From contig PAPJ01000065.1 of the NCBI GenBank assembly GCA_002709045.1, positions 1 to 64,000 on the forward strand: a stretch of 64,000 nt of DNA, in the 5' to 3' direction. Under the pieces are notes generated by a model. The model ran no database searches. It was not told the origin of the DNA and saw only the letters and a program-made list of their open reading frames with translations. Origin of the DNA: Planctomycetaceae bacterium. GTDB lineage: Bacteria; Planctomycetota; Planctomycetia; Pirellulales; Pirellulaceae. Shown here one piece after another: positions 55,220-64,000 of this stretch; within the stretch, counting starts at the first letter, position 1, and every line of letters starts with the position of its first letter. A program made the translations under genes and the position numbers.

Positions 55220-55225
55220 TATAAT
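55220..55225 (+). promoter_or_regulatory. Possible -10 box for the DUF1501 gene at 55263
   Basis: Perfect TATAAT 38 bases before the start codon in the divergent gap. No acceptable -35 hexamer is seen at normal spacing. Confidence 0.25.
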
Positions 55226-55262
55226 AAAGTGAACAAATAAGATACTTTAAGGTAATGCTGTC

Positions 55263-56600
55263 ATGCTTAAAATCGGAACCAACAGTGCCCAGTTATGTAG
55301 TGGTGTCACAAGAAGAGAGTTCCTGCGCGTCGGAGCGTTGGGAATGGGCGGCCTTTCATTGCCGCAATTATTGCAGGCTGAAGCTCAGGCAGGTATCACC
55401 AACTCCAATAAAGCAATCATCATGATTTACATGGTCGGTGCGCCTCCTCATCAGGACATGTATGACCTTAAGCCTGATGCTCCGGCAGAAATCAGGGGTG
55501 AATTTGATCCGATTGATACGAATGTTCCCGGCATACGCATTTCTGAGCATATGCCGCATCTTGCAAAGATCATGGACAAATGTGTTCCACTGCGAGCAGT
55601 CTACGGGTCTCCAAACGGGTCTCATGATTCCTATATCTGCTATACGGGACGGCAGAAACCCGGTGAGCCTACTGGGGGCTGGCCTTCGGTAGGTGCCTGC
55701 GTGTCCAAATCCTTAGGACCCAGTTCACCTGACGTGCCACCATTTATCGGCCTTGCTCCTGATGCTGGTCATCCTCCTTACGGATCGCCAGGACTGCCAG
55801 GTTTCCTTGGTATTTCCAACGCGGCCTTCCGACCCTCCGGACCAGCACAAAAAGATATGGTTCTCAATGGTGGCAACCAAACTCGCTTTAGTTCACGCAC
55901 ATCCCTGCTCAAACAATTTGAGAGCTTCCGCCGCCAGATAGATAATGATCGAATTTATGATCAGGTCGACGACATCAACGCTCAGGCTCTGGGAATTCTA
56001 ACATCAAGTCGTCTTGCCGAAGCAATGGATCTAAGTCAAGAAGATCCAGCGACGCTGGAGATGTATGGTACAGGACATGAAGCCCGTTACGGTGACGGTG
56101 CACCTCGTAATAACAAACACTTCTTGCTGGCTCGGCGCCTGGTGGAAGCCGGTGCCCGTGTTGTGACTCTTAACTTTGGTCGCTGGGACTTCCACAGTCG
56201 GAATTTTTCTGAAGCCAAAAACACTCACCTGCCTTATTTTGATCAGGCGTTGGCTGCCTTAATCAAGGATTTACATGATCGCGGCATGGCGGACGATGTT
56301 TCCGTTGTAGCCTGGGGAGAATTCGGACGTACGCCACGAATCAACAAAGACGCCGGTCGTGATCACTGGCCTGCTGTTGGTGGCGGTTTAGTTGCCGGAG
56401 GTGGCATGCGTACCGGTCAGGTAATTGGAGCAACTGACAAACATGCTGCCTATCCGATTGAACGCCGCACGCACTTCGGCGAGGTAATCGCCACGCTCTA
56501 TCATCAAATGGGTATCAATCCCAATACGACCACTGTACCGGACCTAACAGGTCGCCCTCAGTACTTGTCTGACCACGAGCCGATGCGGGAGTTGATCTAA
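55263..56600 (+). CDS. Solitary DUF1501 protein with Tat-type signal
   Basis: A 445-residue DUF1501 protein with no DUF1549/DUF1553 gene next to it. The leader is VTRREFLRVGALGMGGLSL. It has VGAPPHQDMYDLKPDAPAEIRG in place of the usual DTFD, and EFGRTPRINKDAGRDHWPA near the end. It is the short subtype, as at 45190. A Gly/Pro-rich stretch (about 140-195) is longer than in the other copies. It overlaps the convergent PhyH gene by four bases. The nearest related partner would be the PSCyt1 gene at 61961, over 5 kb away. Confidence 0.88.
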   Translation: MLKIGTNSAQLCSGVTRREFLRVGALGMGGLSLPQLLQAEAQAGITNSNKAIIMIYMVGAPPHQDMYDLKPDAPAEIRGEFDPIDTNVPGIRISEHMPHLAKIMDKCVPLRAVYGSPNGSHDSYICYTGRQKPGEPTGGWPSVGACVSKSLGPSSPDVPPFIGLAPDAGHPPYGSPGLPGFLGISNAAFRPSGPAQKDMVLNGGNQTRFSSRTSLLKQFESFRRQIDNDRIYDQVDDINAQALGILTSSRLAEAMDLSQEDPATLEMYGTGHEARYGDGAPRNNKHFLLARRLVEAGARVVTLNFGRWDFHSRNFSEAKNTHLPYFDQALAALIKDLHDRGMADDVSVVAWGEFGRTPRINKDAGRDHWPAVGGGLVAGGGMRTGQVIGATDKHAAYPIERRTHFGEVIATLYHQMGINPNTTTVPDLTGRPQYLSDHEPMRELI

Positions 56601-57514
56601 CGCTGATGCCAATCGACGGTTAATGGTTTTGCACCATTCAGCTCGCTGTATCCTGCTCCCGTCGTTCCTGCCGGGTTATCACCTGTGTAACGAGGATCCA
56701 CAGGATCTCTGGCAGGCTGCCAGCGGACATCACTAGAAAGCCTGACCCGGCCCGATCGGCTGCGATTATCGAGGCTGCCATGTAGCAAAGTCATCGAGAA
56801 CAAAATAACATCGCCAGCTGAAAAATTAGCGGTCTTTAACTTAACTCCACGATCTCGAGCCAATTTTCCCGGATCCTGCATAATCTGTACCAGCGGAGTT
56901 TCATTTGACTCATAATCCACGCTCTGGGATGCTTCCACGAGGTCGGTAAATCCAAACGACTGATCCACCACTAATAATGGCCCCTGCTCAACAGGAATAT
57001 CTCCATAAGCGGTCCAGGCAGTCACAATCTTATCACTACCTCTGGCGAAGAATGGGTGGTCGTAATGCAAGTGAGTCGACCTTCCGGGGACCGCCGGCCG
57101 CAAAAAAATGTAATCATGAGCAACTGCCGGTTCACCAAATAAACGGCCCGTCAGTTCAGCCATCTGTTCGCCGTGACTTAATGCCCGCAATGCCGGACCC
57201 AATGAAATACTACGCCAAAATTCACCCAATCCTTCCGGAACGTCGGCACGGTTGCTTTTGCCGGTAAAAATACCATCCGTTCCGGGAGAACTGATTTCAC
57301 CAACTGAATAAAGCCGAGAAAATACTTCCGTACGAACTTTATCTATCTGTTCTCTTGAAAAGACATTTTTCAAGTATAGATATTGTTCTTCGGCGAATCG
57401 CTTTTGCAATTCCGTCGTGGAATGATCCAGACAACTTTCTGTCAGATCATCTAAAAGGTCTGGCGCTAATGGCCGTCCCTGCATAAAACAAAGTGCTTGA
57501 TCAAAATTAGGCAT
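56597..57514 (-). CDS. Phytanoyl-CoA dioxygenase family (PhyH) oxygenase
   Basis: An Fe(II)/2-oxoglutarate-dependent oxygenase of the PhyH family, about 305 residues, cytoplasmic. The iron triad is visible: HLHYDHPFF gives H-x-D and LLHGSLDNRS gives the distal His; the following RSGRVRLS provides the 2-oxoglutarate-binding Arg. The ATG at 57514 is chosen; a GTG eight codons upstream is also possible, and neither has a strong ribosome-binding site. Substrate unknown; planctomycetes have many such oxygenases. Divergent from the PQQ-like propeller gene. Confidence 0.88.
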   Translation of the reverse strand: MPNFDQALCFMQGRPLAPDLLDDLTESCLDHSTTELQKRFAEEQYLYLKNVFSREQIDKVRTEVFSRLYSVGEISSPGTDGIFTGKSNRADVPEGLGEFWRSISLGPALRALSHGEQMAELTGRLFGEPAVAHDYIFLRPAVPGRSTHLHYDHPFFARGSDKIVTAWTAYGDIPVEQGPLLVVDQSFGFTDLVEASQSVDYESNETPLVQIMQDPGKLARDRGVKLKTANFSAGDVILFSMTLLHGSLDNRSRSGRVRLSSDVRWQPARDPVDPRYTGDNPAGTTGAGYSELNGAKPLTVDWHQR

Positions 57515-57605
57515 GACGATTCTTTGGCTATCGATCACTAAAAACAGTAGAATAACAGTTTAAATATTTTAGCTTTTTCACGGTCCTTAGGTCAGACAAC
57601 CAACT

Positions 57606-58889
57606 ATGAAACTTCAAATCACGCTACTGACAATCCTGGCGTCATGTCTATTCACTCTAACCATTCAGGCGGAGAACTGGCCGGGGTGGCGTGGACCTCG
57701 AGGAGACGGTTCCAGCGCAGCGCAAAACCCACCGCTTAAATGGAATGCCGATACCGGAGAAGGTATTCTTTGGAAAACAGAACTCCCAGGAGTCGGACAT
57801 GCTTCGCCCATCATCTGGGAAGACAGGGCTTTCATCGTGACCTGTGATCTGGAAGCACAGTCTCGCCAACTCATTGCCTTAGACGCGAATCAAGGTAAGA
57901 TTCTCTGGAAGAAGGATGTCATTAACGCAAAGCTTGAAAAGAAGCACTCACTTAACAGCTTTGCCTCCGGAACACCGGCCACCGATGGTGAACATGTTTA
58001 CGTCACATTCTTTGAGGCCGACGAAAAGGAAGTCGTTGCGCCTAATGTTGGCTCAGAACGAAAGATCTTCCCCGGGAAAATGGTCGTCGCCGCTTATGAC
58101 TTTCAGGGAACTCAAAAGTGGCTGGTCAAACCGGGAGAATTCATCAGCGCACATGGATACAGCAGTTGTCCCGTGCTGTACAAAGATCTGGTTATCGTCA
58201 ATGGAGACCATGACGGGGATTCCTATATCCTTGCCCTCGACCGAAACAGCGGCGAAACCGTCTGGAAGACAAAACGCTCCTACGGAATCCGAAGTTACTG
58301 CACACCGTTGATTCGTGAAATTGACGGGCGTATGCAAATGGTGTTTTCGGGATCGAAACATATTATCAGTCTTAACCCGGACAATGGTGATGTTCACTGG
58401 GTCGTTGAAGGCCCCACCGAACAGTTTGTAGCGTCAATGGTTTACGATGGTGAATTATTCTACATGTGTGCCGGATTCCCAACCTATCACGTCATGGGCA
58501 TTGACCCGCGCGGCAAAGGTGACGTTACCGAAAGTCACATTCGCTGGCATAGCAAGGAAGTTCGTTGTTACGTTCCCTCACCTGTTGTCATAGGCGACTA
58601 TTTAATCGTTGCCGATGACCGTGGTACAGCTAATTGTTACAGCACGAAGGATGGTACCCGGTTGTGGCTGGACCGATTGGGAAATCATTTTAGCGCATCG
58701 CTACTAAAGGCTGATGGACTGGCTTATTTAATCGCTGATAATGGACTTACGAAAATCGTTAAGCCCGGCAAGCAACTGGAAGTCGTTGCGGAAAATCCGC
58801 TCAACGAATACGTCTATGCCTCACCTGCACTGGCGAATAACCGACTTTTCATTCGTGGTGAAAAGCACCTCTACTGCATCGGTAAATAA
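57606..58889 (+). CDS. Secreted PQQ-like beta-propeller protein
   Basis: A 427-residue eight-bladed PQQ-repeat protein. Signal peptide about 1-22 (IQA-EN). Blade signatures include NWPGWRGPRGDGSS, GILWKTELPGVGHASPI, LIALDANQGKILWKKD, ILALDRNSGETVWKT and CYSTKDGTRLW. No PQQ ligands or CxxCH motif are seen, so it is probably a binding or scaffold propeller (BamB-like fold) rather than a dehydrogenase. NWPGWRG openings are typical of planctomycete copies. A terminator follows. Confidence 0.85.
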   Translation: MKLQITLLTILASCLFTLTIQAENWPGWRGPRGDGSSAAQNPPLKWNADTGEGILWKTELPGVGHASPIIWEDRAFIVTCDLEAQSRQLIALDANQGKILWKKDVINAKLEKKHSLNSFASGTPATDGEHVYVTFFEADEKEVVAPNVGSERKIFPGKMVVAAYDFQGTQKWLVKPGEFISAHGYSSCPVLYKDLVIVNGDHDGDSYILALDRNSGETVWKTKRSYGIRSYCTPLIREIDGRMQMVFSGSKHIISLNPDNGDVHWVVEGPTEQFVASMVYDGELFYMCAGFPTYHVMGIDPRGKGDVTESHIRWHSKEVRCYVPSPVVIGDYLIVADDRGTANCYSTKDGTRLWLDRLGNHFSASLLKADGLAYLIADNGLTKIVKPGKQLEVVAENPLNEYVYASPALANNRLFIRGEKHLYCIGK

Positions 58890-58911
58890 CACTCTCTAGC
58901 ATCGAATTACA

Positions 58912-58947
58912 GCCTGAATGTCCTGACATGCTCTTCAGCGTTTTTTT
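58912..58947 (+). terminator. Terminator after the PQQ-like gene
   Basis: A bulged stem (GCCTGAA with TTCAGC) followed by seven T in a row, 23 bases after the stop codon. The stem is short but the T-tract is strong. Confidence 0.55.
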
Positions 58948-58980
58948 AAATTGACTCAGTCTCTTACTCCTTAGCAAGTG

Positions 58981-60867
58981 ATGCGTACTGTACTGACCTC
59001 CTTAATAATTCTTTGGTTATCTACTCCGCTGTGGGCGGCCAATCAGCCAAACATTCTTTGGTTGTCAGCAGAAGACATTTCCCCCCATCTGGGATGTTAC
59101 GGAGACCCGCACGCGATTACACCATTTTTGGATTCGCTGGCGGCAGATGGCATGTGTTATACCAATGCATTTACAACCGCCGGGGTTTGTGCTCCCAATC
59201 GTTCCGGAATGATTACCGGGATGTATCAAACCACTCTTGGTACTCAGCATATGCGTTGTCAGGCAAAACTACCGTCCCACATTAAGCCTTTTACCACGTA
59301 TCTGCGCAAAGCGGGTTATTACTGCACCAGCAACTCAAAAACAGATTATCAATTTTCCACCCCGAAAGACGCCTGGAACGAATCTTCCGGGAAGGCACAC
59401 TGGAAAAACCGGCCGCATAACGACCAACCTTTTTTTGCCGTTTTCAATTTTACAGGCTGTCACGAATCGGGCATCGCTAGCACCAACAAATATCACTCCG
59501 TGACGAAGAACTTAAGTCTGCAAGAGCGTCAATTCCCAAACAAACTGACGACGTTCCCACCTTATTACCCCAGAACACCAGCGGCATTGGAGGATTGGAA
59601 ACGCAATTACGAACTTATTACAGCCTTAGACCACTGGTGTAAGGATCATGTCGAAACACTGAAAGCTGCGGGACTTTATGACAATACCATTATTTTCTTC
59701 TGGTCTGACCACGGTGTCGGACTACCCCGGGCAAAACGCTGGCTATATGACTCAGGTACCCATATTCCTCTGATAGTCCATCTACCCGAAAAGTTTCAGC
59801 ACCTGACAAATTTGAAGCCGGGCAACACCACCGACCGACTGGTTAGCTCCATCGACCTGGGGCCCACCGTACTTAATCTGGCACAAGCAAAAATACCCGC
59901 TCACATACAGGGGCAGGCATTTCTTGGTCTCAATCAACCACCCGCTCGTGAATATGTCTATGGTGCTCGGGATCGCATGGACGAACGATACGATATTATT
60001 CGCATGGTTCGTGACAAACGCTTTAAGTACATCCGCAACTACGAACCACTCAAGACCTACTATCAATACATGAATACTCCTGAAAAGGGTGCCACCATGA
60101 CGGACCTAAGGAACCTGCATGAGGCCGGGATGCTTAACACTTCTGCCGAATACTATTTCTCCAAAAACAAACCGGTCGAAGAGTTATATGACACTCAACA
60201 CGACCCGCATGAATTGCATAATCTTGCGGATAACAAAGAACATCAGCTTACTCTGATGCGATTAAGACAGGTCCATATTCAATGGGTGCAAAACACAAAG
60301 GACCTTGGACTCATCGCAGAACCGATCCTGATCGAACGTCAGGCTGAACTTGGTAACCAATATGATATTCTCCGTAAAACAGAAGACACCACACTCGTAA
60401 AACGCATCAGCGAAACGGCTCTGCTCGCTTCCGAGGGTGCAACCGCCAAGCGGAAGTTGGTAGCTGCCTTACAAGATAACGATTCTGCCGTTCGCTACTG
60501 GGCTGCCACGGGGCTGGGTAATATTGGCAAACCTGCAGCTGATATAGCCGCTCAACTTGAAGTTATGCTCCAAGAAGAACCCTCTTCAGTGGTCAGGACG
60601 GCCGCTGCCCGGGCACTTTGTATGTTCGACCTGTGCGAATTCGCCTTACCAACACTGATTCACGAACTTAATAACGGCGCGCAATGGGAGCGATTACATG
60701 CGGCTATCGTACTAGACCAAATTGATCGTCAGGCATTACCGGTCGTGCGGGAAATGCACCAGGCACTTAAGCCACGAACCGATCTGTATGCAAATGGTAA
60801 ATATGTCGTACGCGTTATCAACCGTGCACTTAATCAACTGGAAAATACGCAACGCACGGTCCCTTAA
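58981..60867 (+). CDS. Secreted sulfatase with C-terminal HEAT repeats
   Basis: A 628-residue type I sulfatase. Signal peptide about 1-20. QPNILWLSAEDISPHLGCYGD holds the first metal site. The formylglycine motif is C70-A-P-N-R74 followed by SGMITG. The second metal site is FFWSDHGVGLPRAKRW. After the sulfatase core (to about residue 470), HEAT/Armadillo-like helices occupy about 475-620 (SAVRYWAATGLGNIG, SSVVRTAAARALCMF). Fusion to HEAT repeats suggests docking to a partner or surface. The ATG is at 58981; a GTG one codon earlier is the alternative. Confidence 0.92.
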   Translation: MRTVLTSLIILWLSTPLWAANQPNILWLSAEDISPHLGCYGDPHAITPFLDSLAADGMCYTNAFTTAGVCAPNRSGMITGMYQTTLGTQHMRCQAKLPSHIKPFTTYLRKAGYYCTSNSKTDYQFSTPKDAWNESSGKAHWKNRPHNDQPFFAVFNFTGCHESGIASTNKYHSVTKNLSLQERQFPNKLTTFPPYYPRTPAALEDWKRNYELITALDHWCKDHVETLKAAGLYDNTIIFFWSDHGVGLPRAKRWLYDSGTHIPLIVHLPEKFQHLTNLKPGNTTDRLVSSIDLGPTVLNLAQAKIPAHIQGQAFLGLNQPPAREYVYGARDRMDERYDIIRMVRDKRFKYIRNYEPLKTYYQYMNTPEKGATMTDLRNLHEAGMLNTSAEYYFSKNKPVEELYDTQHDPHELHNLADNKEHQLTLMRLRQVHIQWVQNTKDLGLIAEPILIERQAELGNQYDILRKTEDTTLVKRISETALLASEGATAKRKLVAALQDNDSAVRYWAATGLGNIGKPAADIAAQLEVMLQEEPSSVVRTAAARALCMFDLCEFALPTLIHELNNGAQWERLHAAIVLDQIDRQALPVVREMHQALKPRTDLYANGKYVVRVINRALNQLENTQRTVP

Positions 60868-60988
60868 TTAGCCCTGTACCTGAATAGTTGTATTTTCCCG
60901 ACAGGCATCTATAGAGAGCTCATCCATTGCACTGGCACTGCAGCCAAAAAAATGGCATATTAAAGAAAACTTATCCACCATTTTCTAT

Positions 60989-61939
60989 ATGTTTACCCTG
61001 ATGTTTCGACTCTCTATCTCTGTATTCACCCTTTGGCTTTGCTTACTTAATGTCCTAGAAGCAGCACCTCGTAAGGCAATTAAAGTTTTCATTCTGGCAG
61101 GCCAATCCAACATGGAGGGTCACGGCGCGATCACAGCTAATGCGGCGCAAAACAATGGACACGGTTCTCTCGAATACTTAGTTAAGAATGAAGCCACGTC
61201 AGATCAATATAAACACACCGTCAATTCCGACGGAAGCTGGGTAACACGTGAAGATGTATGGGTTGAATACCTTGGCCGAAAGGGTAAACTCAGTGTCGGC
61301 TTTGGAGCTCGTGAACATCTTTTTGGACCGGAATTTCAATTTGGGCATGTTGTCGGAAACCACTTCCGGGAACAAGTCTTGATCATCAAAACCGCCTGGG
61401 GAGGAAAAAGCCTGGCTGGCGATTTCCGACCACCTTCCAGTGGTGGTAAAGTGGGGCCCTTCTATACTGAGATGGTGAAACACGTAAAGGGCGTGCTTGC
61501 TGATCTCGGAAAACATTTTCCGGATTACCGTGGTCAGAGTTACACCATTGCCGGATTTGGCTGGCATCAGGGCTGGAACGATGGCCTAAAAAATGACACG
61601 GTTGCCGAATACGAAAAACACCTCATTAATCTGATCAACGATCTCAGAAAGGAATTTGAGACACCTGATTTACCGGTTGTCATTGCCAACAGCGGTTTTG
61701 GCGGTGAAGGCCAGAGAATCGACCGACGCCTTGGTATTATCAACGCACAGTTAAATGTGGCCAAACATAAGCCATTCTCCGGCACTGTCTTCACTGTCGA
61801 AACCCGACCTTTCTTCCGTCCCGCAGAAGCTTCTCCTTCAAGACAGGGATATCACTGGAACCACAATGCAGAAACGCATTTTTTAATTGGCGACCATATG
61901 GGTAAAGCAATGGTAAAATTAATTACCTCGGAAGAATAA
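60989..61939 (+). CDS. Secreted sialate O-acetylesterase-like (SASA) enzyme
   Basis: A 316-residue SGNH-fold carbohydrate acetylesterase (CE6/SASA type). Signal peptide about 1-26. The nucleophile Ser40 sits in VFILAGQSNMEGHG; the block near the C-terminus, AGFGWHQGWNDG, includes the His-Gln typical of the family. It removes O-acetyl groups from sugars outside the cytoplasm. Neighbours are a sulfatase and a PSCyt1 protein 21 bases downstream, so it is probably the first or middle gene of a transcript with the latter. An ATG at codon 5 is an alternative start. Confidence 0.88.
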   Translation: MFTLMFRLSISVFTLWLCLLNVLEAAPRKAIKVFILAGQSNMEGHGAITANAAQNNGHGSLEYLVKNEATSDQYKHTVNSDGSWVTREDVWVEYLGRKGKLSVGFGAREHLFGPEFQFGHVVGNHFREQVLIIKTAWGGKSLAGDFRPPSSGGKVGPFYTEMVKHVKGVLADLGKHFPDYRGQSYTIAGFGWHQGWNDGLKNDTVAEYEKHLINLINDLRKEFETPDLPVVIANSGFGGEGQRIDRRLGIINAQLNVAKHKPFSGTVFTVETRPFFRPAEASPSRQGYHWNHNAETHFLIGDHMGKAMVKLITSEE

Positions 61940-61960
61940 TATTAGTGACAGGGTAAATGA

Positions 61961-64000
61961 ATGCGGAAATTCGCCGTTTTATTCCTTTATTTATTGACAG
62001 GCCCTTACATCGTATCTGCGAGTGACGAGTTCTTTGATGCTCAGGTCGCTCCGATTTTGGTTAAACATTGCATTGAGTGCCACAATGCCAACGACTTCAA
62101 AGGGAAGCTAAATCTACAATCAGTTGCTGGATTTCTTAAAGGGGGTGAGCTCAGCCCGGCCTTTAACAAAGATATTCCTCTGGAAAGTTTCCTGCTTGAG
62201 CGAGTTCTCTCGGACGAAATGCCTCCTGAACATCCCCTCTCAACTGCAGAAAAAGAGACCCTGACAACCTGGATAAAAGGAGGAGCAAACTGGGGAACCA
62301 CTCCCATTAACATCTTCCAATACAGCAGTCCGGATCGTGCAGGCTACGATTGGTGGTCACTAAACCCGCTACAGCATCCTCAACCTCCAGCCGCAACGGC
62401 GGGCAGAGTTTCTAATGCTATCGACCTATTCGTCCTTAATCAGGTTCATCAGGCCAACCTAACCCAGGCACCCCGGGCAGAACGTGCGTTGTTAATAAGG
62501 AGGGCATTTATCGATTTGACCGGGATACCACCTTCAAGCGAGCAAGTCTCCACATTCTTGAACAACGATGCTCCCGATTCTTATGAACAACTCATCGACC
62601 AATTACTGGCCAACCCACACTACGGAGAGCGTTGGGCCCGCCACTGGCTCGACGTCATACGATTTGGAGAGAGTCAGGGGTTTGAACGGGATAAACTACG
62701 ACCGCATTCGTGGCGTTTTCGTGATTGGGTTATCGATGCCTTTAACCAGGATCTTTCATATAACGAATTCGCTCGTCTTCAACTGGCCGGGGATTTAATA
62801 GCCGGGGACACAACTTCGGGACGAATCGCCACCGGGTTTCTTGGTGCCGGAACATGGGACGAGGTCGGGTTTAGCCAACGTAGCCCTGTATTTAAACGTG
62901 TTGTCCGACAGGATCAACTGGAAGATCTTACGGCAGCAATTTCACAATCCTTCCTGGGTTTGACGGTCAACTGTGCACGTTGCCACGATCATAAATTTGA
63001 TCCAATTACCCAAAAAGAGTATTACCAGTTCACAGCGGCGATGGCCTCGGTTTATCACGGACAAATGTTCTTCACCGATCAGATTTCAGACTCTGAAAGG
63101 GCTGAAAACAATCGCCAAAAAGAAGTCTACATGCACCGCCACCGGATCGCTCAGGATCGAATCGCAAAAGTTAAAGATGAATACAGAACCAGACTGGCCG
63201 CAGAAGGAAAGCCGACAGATGACGATGCTCTAAACGCTGCTCTGCCGGACATTGTCACCAAGCACTGGGAATTTGAGGCAAAACAACTTCTTGATCTGGC
63301 CAATCGATGGGGAGATTTTTCCGTCTATGCAATCGGACCAAAAAAACCGGATGAAACCTTCGTACTAATCCGCGGGAATCCAGAACAACGCGGGGAGGCT
63401 GTAAAAGCCGGGGGAATAGCATCGGTTGCCGCCGGTTCTGCTGACTTTCAGTTAGAAAATAATGCGCCGGATCATATTCGCCGTGCACGGTTTGCAGACT
63501 GGATTACGGTCAACAACCCTCTTTTCGCCAGAACCATCGTGAATCGCATTTGGCACTACCACTTTGGGACAGGAATTGTCGATACCCCCAACGACTTCGG
63601 CTTTAACGGAGGCCAACCATCTCATCCAGAATTGCTCGACTGGTTGGCAAGTGAACTCGTAACGAATAATTACAGCCTGAAGCATATCCAACGGCTAATT
63701 TTGACATCAGAGACTTATCGTCAAAGTTCCAGAGGCCGCCCTGCTGCCGAAAATATTGATGCTGATAACCGCCTGTTATGGCGTTATCCCCCTAAACGCA
63801 TGTCAGCCGAAACGCTGCGCGATAGTGTCCTCATGCTTTCAGGACAACTCAACACAGAGATACATGGTCCAGGTTATTATGACTTCACGACATTTGTTGC
63901 GAATTCACAATTTTACGATGTCTTTGACCCCATCGGGGAAACCTTCAACCGTCGTACAATTTACCGCACCGTGATTCGTTCTGGTCGCAGTCGATTTCTG
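61961..64000 (+). CDS. PSCyt1-DUF1549-DUF1553 protein, 3' end beyond the window
   Basis: The frame is open for 680 codons from the ATG at 61961 and reaches the window edge without a stop. A signal peptide (about 1-20, IVSA-SD) precedes PSCyt1 with CIECH (37-41) and DEMPPEHPLS, DUF1549 with CARCHDHKFDP near 345, a charged helical linker, and DUF1553 with NPLFARTIVNRIWHYHFG. The missing part is probably about 100-150 residues. By analogy with the other modules a DUF1501 gene may follow. It is 21 bases after the SASA gene. Confidence 0.9.
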   Translation, partial: MRKFAVLFLYLLTGPYIVSASDEFFDAQVAPILVKHCIECHNANDFKGKLNLQSVAGFLKGGELSPAFNKDIPLESFLLERVLSDEMPPEHPLSTAEKETLTTWIKGGANWGTTPINIFQYSSPDRAGYDWWSLNPLQHPQPPAATAGRVSNAIDLFVLNQVHQANLTQAPRAERALLIRRAFIDLTGIPPSSEQVSTFLNNDAPDSYEQLIDQLLANPHYGERWARHWLDVIRFGESQGFERDKLRPHSWRFRDWVIDAFNQDLSYNEFARLQLAGDLIAGDTTSGRIATGFLGAGTWDEVGFSQRSPVFKRVVRQDQLEDLTAAISQSFLGLTVNCARCHDHKFDPITQKEYYQFTAAMASVYHGQMFFTDQISDSERAENNRQKEVYMHRHRIAQDRIAKVKDEYRTRLAAEGKPTDDDALNAALPDIVTKHWEFEAKQLLDLANRWGDFSVYAIGPKKPDETFVLIRGNPEQRGEAVKAGGIASVAAGSADFQLENNAPDHIRRARFADWITVNNPLFARTIVNRIWHYHFGTGIVDTPNDFGFNGGQPSHPELLDWLASELVTNNYSLKHIQRLILTSETYRQSSRGRPAAENIDADNRLLWRYPPKRMSAETLRDSVLMLSGQLNTEIHGPGYYDFTTFVANSQFYDVFDPIGETFNRRTIYRTVIRSGRSRFL

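Noticed and set aside
1..64000. CRISPR array, tRNA or rRNA genes, insertion sequences, prophage genes
   Set aside because: No regular spaced repeats, cloverleaf-like segments, rRNA-like stretches, transposase, integrase or phage structural motifs were seen in the gaps or frames.

Overview
The window looks like a chromosomal segment of a planctomycete (Planctomycetota). The main argument is gene content. There are five proteins of the DUF1549/DUF1553 type, four of them with a PSCyt1-like or related N-terminal heme motif. There are also five Tat-signalled DUF1501 proteins, two sulfatases, a PVC-type propeller/HEAT/cytochrome c protein, a DUF6807 protein and several PQQ-like or NHL propellers. 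These families are strongly expanded in this phylum. I cannot name the genus. I see no rRNA, tRNA, phage, transposon or CRISPR array.

Layout. 1-4.1 kb (minus): a large DUF1549/DUF1553 protein with BIG2-like domains, a cyclophilin and leucyl/phenylalanyl-tRNA-protein transferase. 4.2-8.2 kb: an HtrA-like protease, then a minus-strand pair of a polytopic membrane protein and a soluble histidine kinase, then a divergent unknown gene. 8.2-10.2 kb: an Nramp-like transporter gene split by one in-frame TAA and carrying EF-hand-like loops. 10.3-18.9 kb: a sugar-dehydrogenase/diheme cytochrome, a TPM membrane protein, ArsC, a cyclase, ammonium transporter Amt, antiporter NhaA and a PfkB kinase.

18.9-34.0 kb: two DUF1549/1553 + DUF1501 pairs flank DUF6807, MsrA, a lipoprotein, a sulfatase, the PVC-type heme protein and an SMP-30-like lactonase. 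34.1-41.8 kb: Fe-dependent alcohol dehydrogenase, OsmC, succinate-semialdehyde-type dehydrogenase, an enolase-superfamily enzyme, two membrane-related proteins and an MFS transporter.

42.1-64.0 kb: a dense catabolic block. It holds a GH43 glycosidase, two esterase-type hydrolases, a 2-hydroxyacid dehydrogenase, a third DUF1549/1553 + DUF1501 pair, two further DUF1501 genes, an NHL propeller, PhyH, a PQQ-like propeller, a sulfatase fused to HEAT repeats, a SASA esterase, and a PSCyt1/DUF1549/DUF1553 gene cut by the window end.

How it may fit together (inference): secreted glycosidases, esterases and sulfatases would strip acyl and sulfate groups from complex polysaccharides. The exported c-type cytochrome proteins and their Tat-exported DUF1501 partners recur as fixed pairs and may form a redox or hydrolytic unit serving the same substrates. 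The regulatory genes in the window are few: one two-gene sensor system with no adjacent response regulator, and no recognisable transcription factor.
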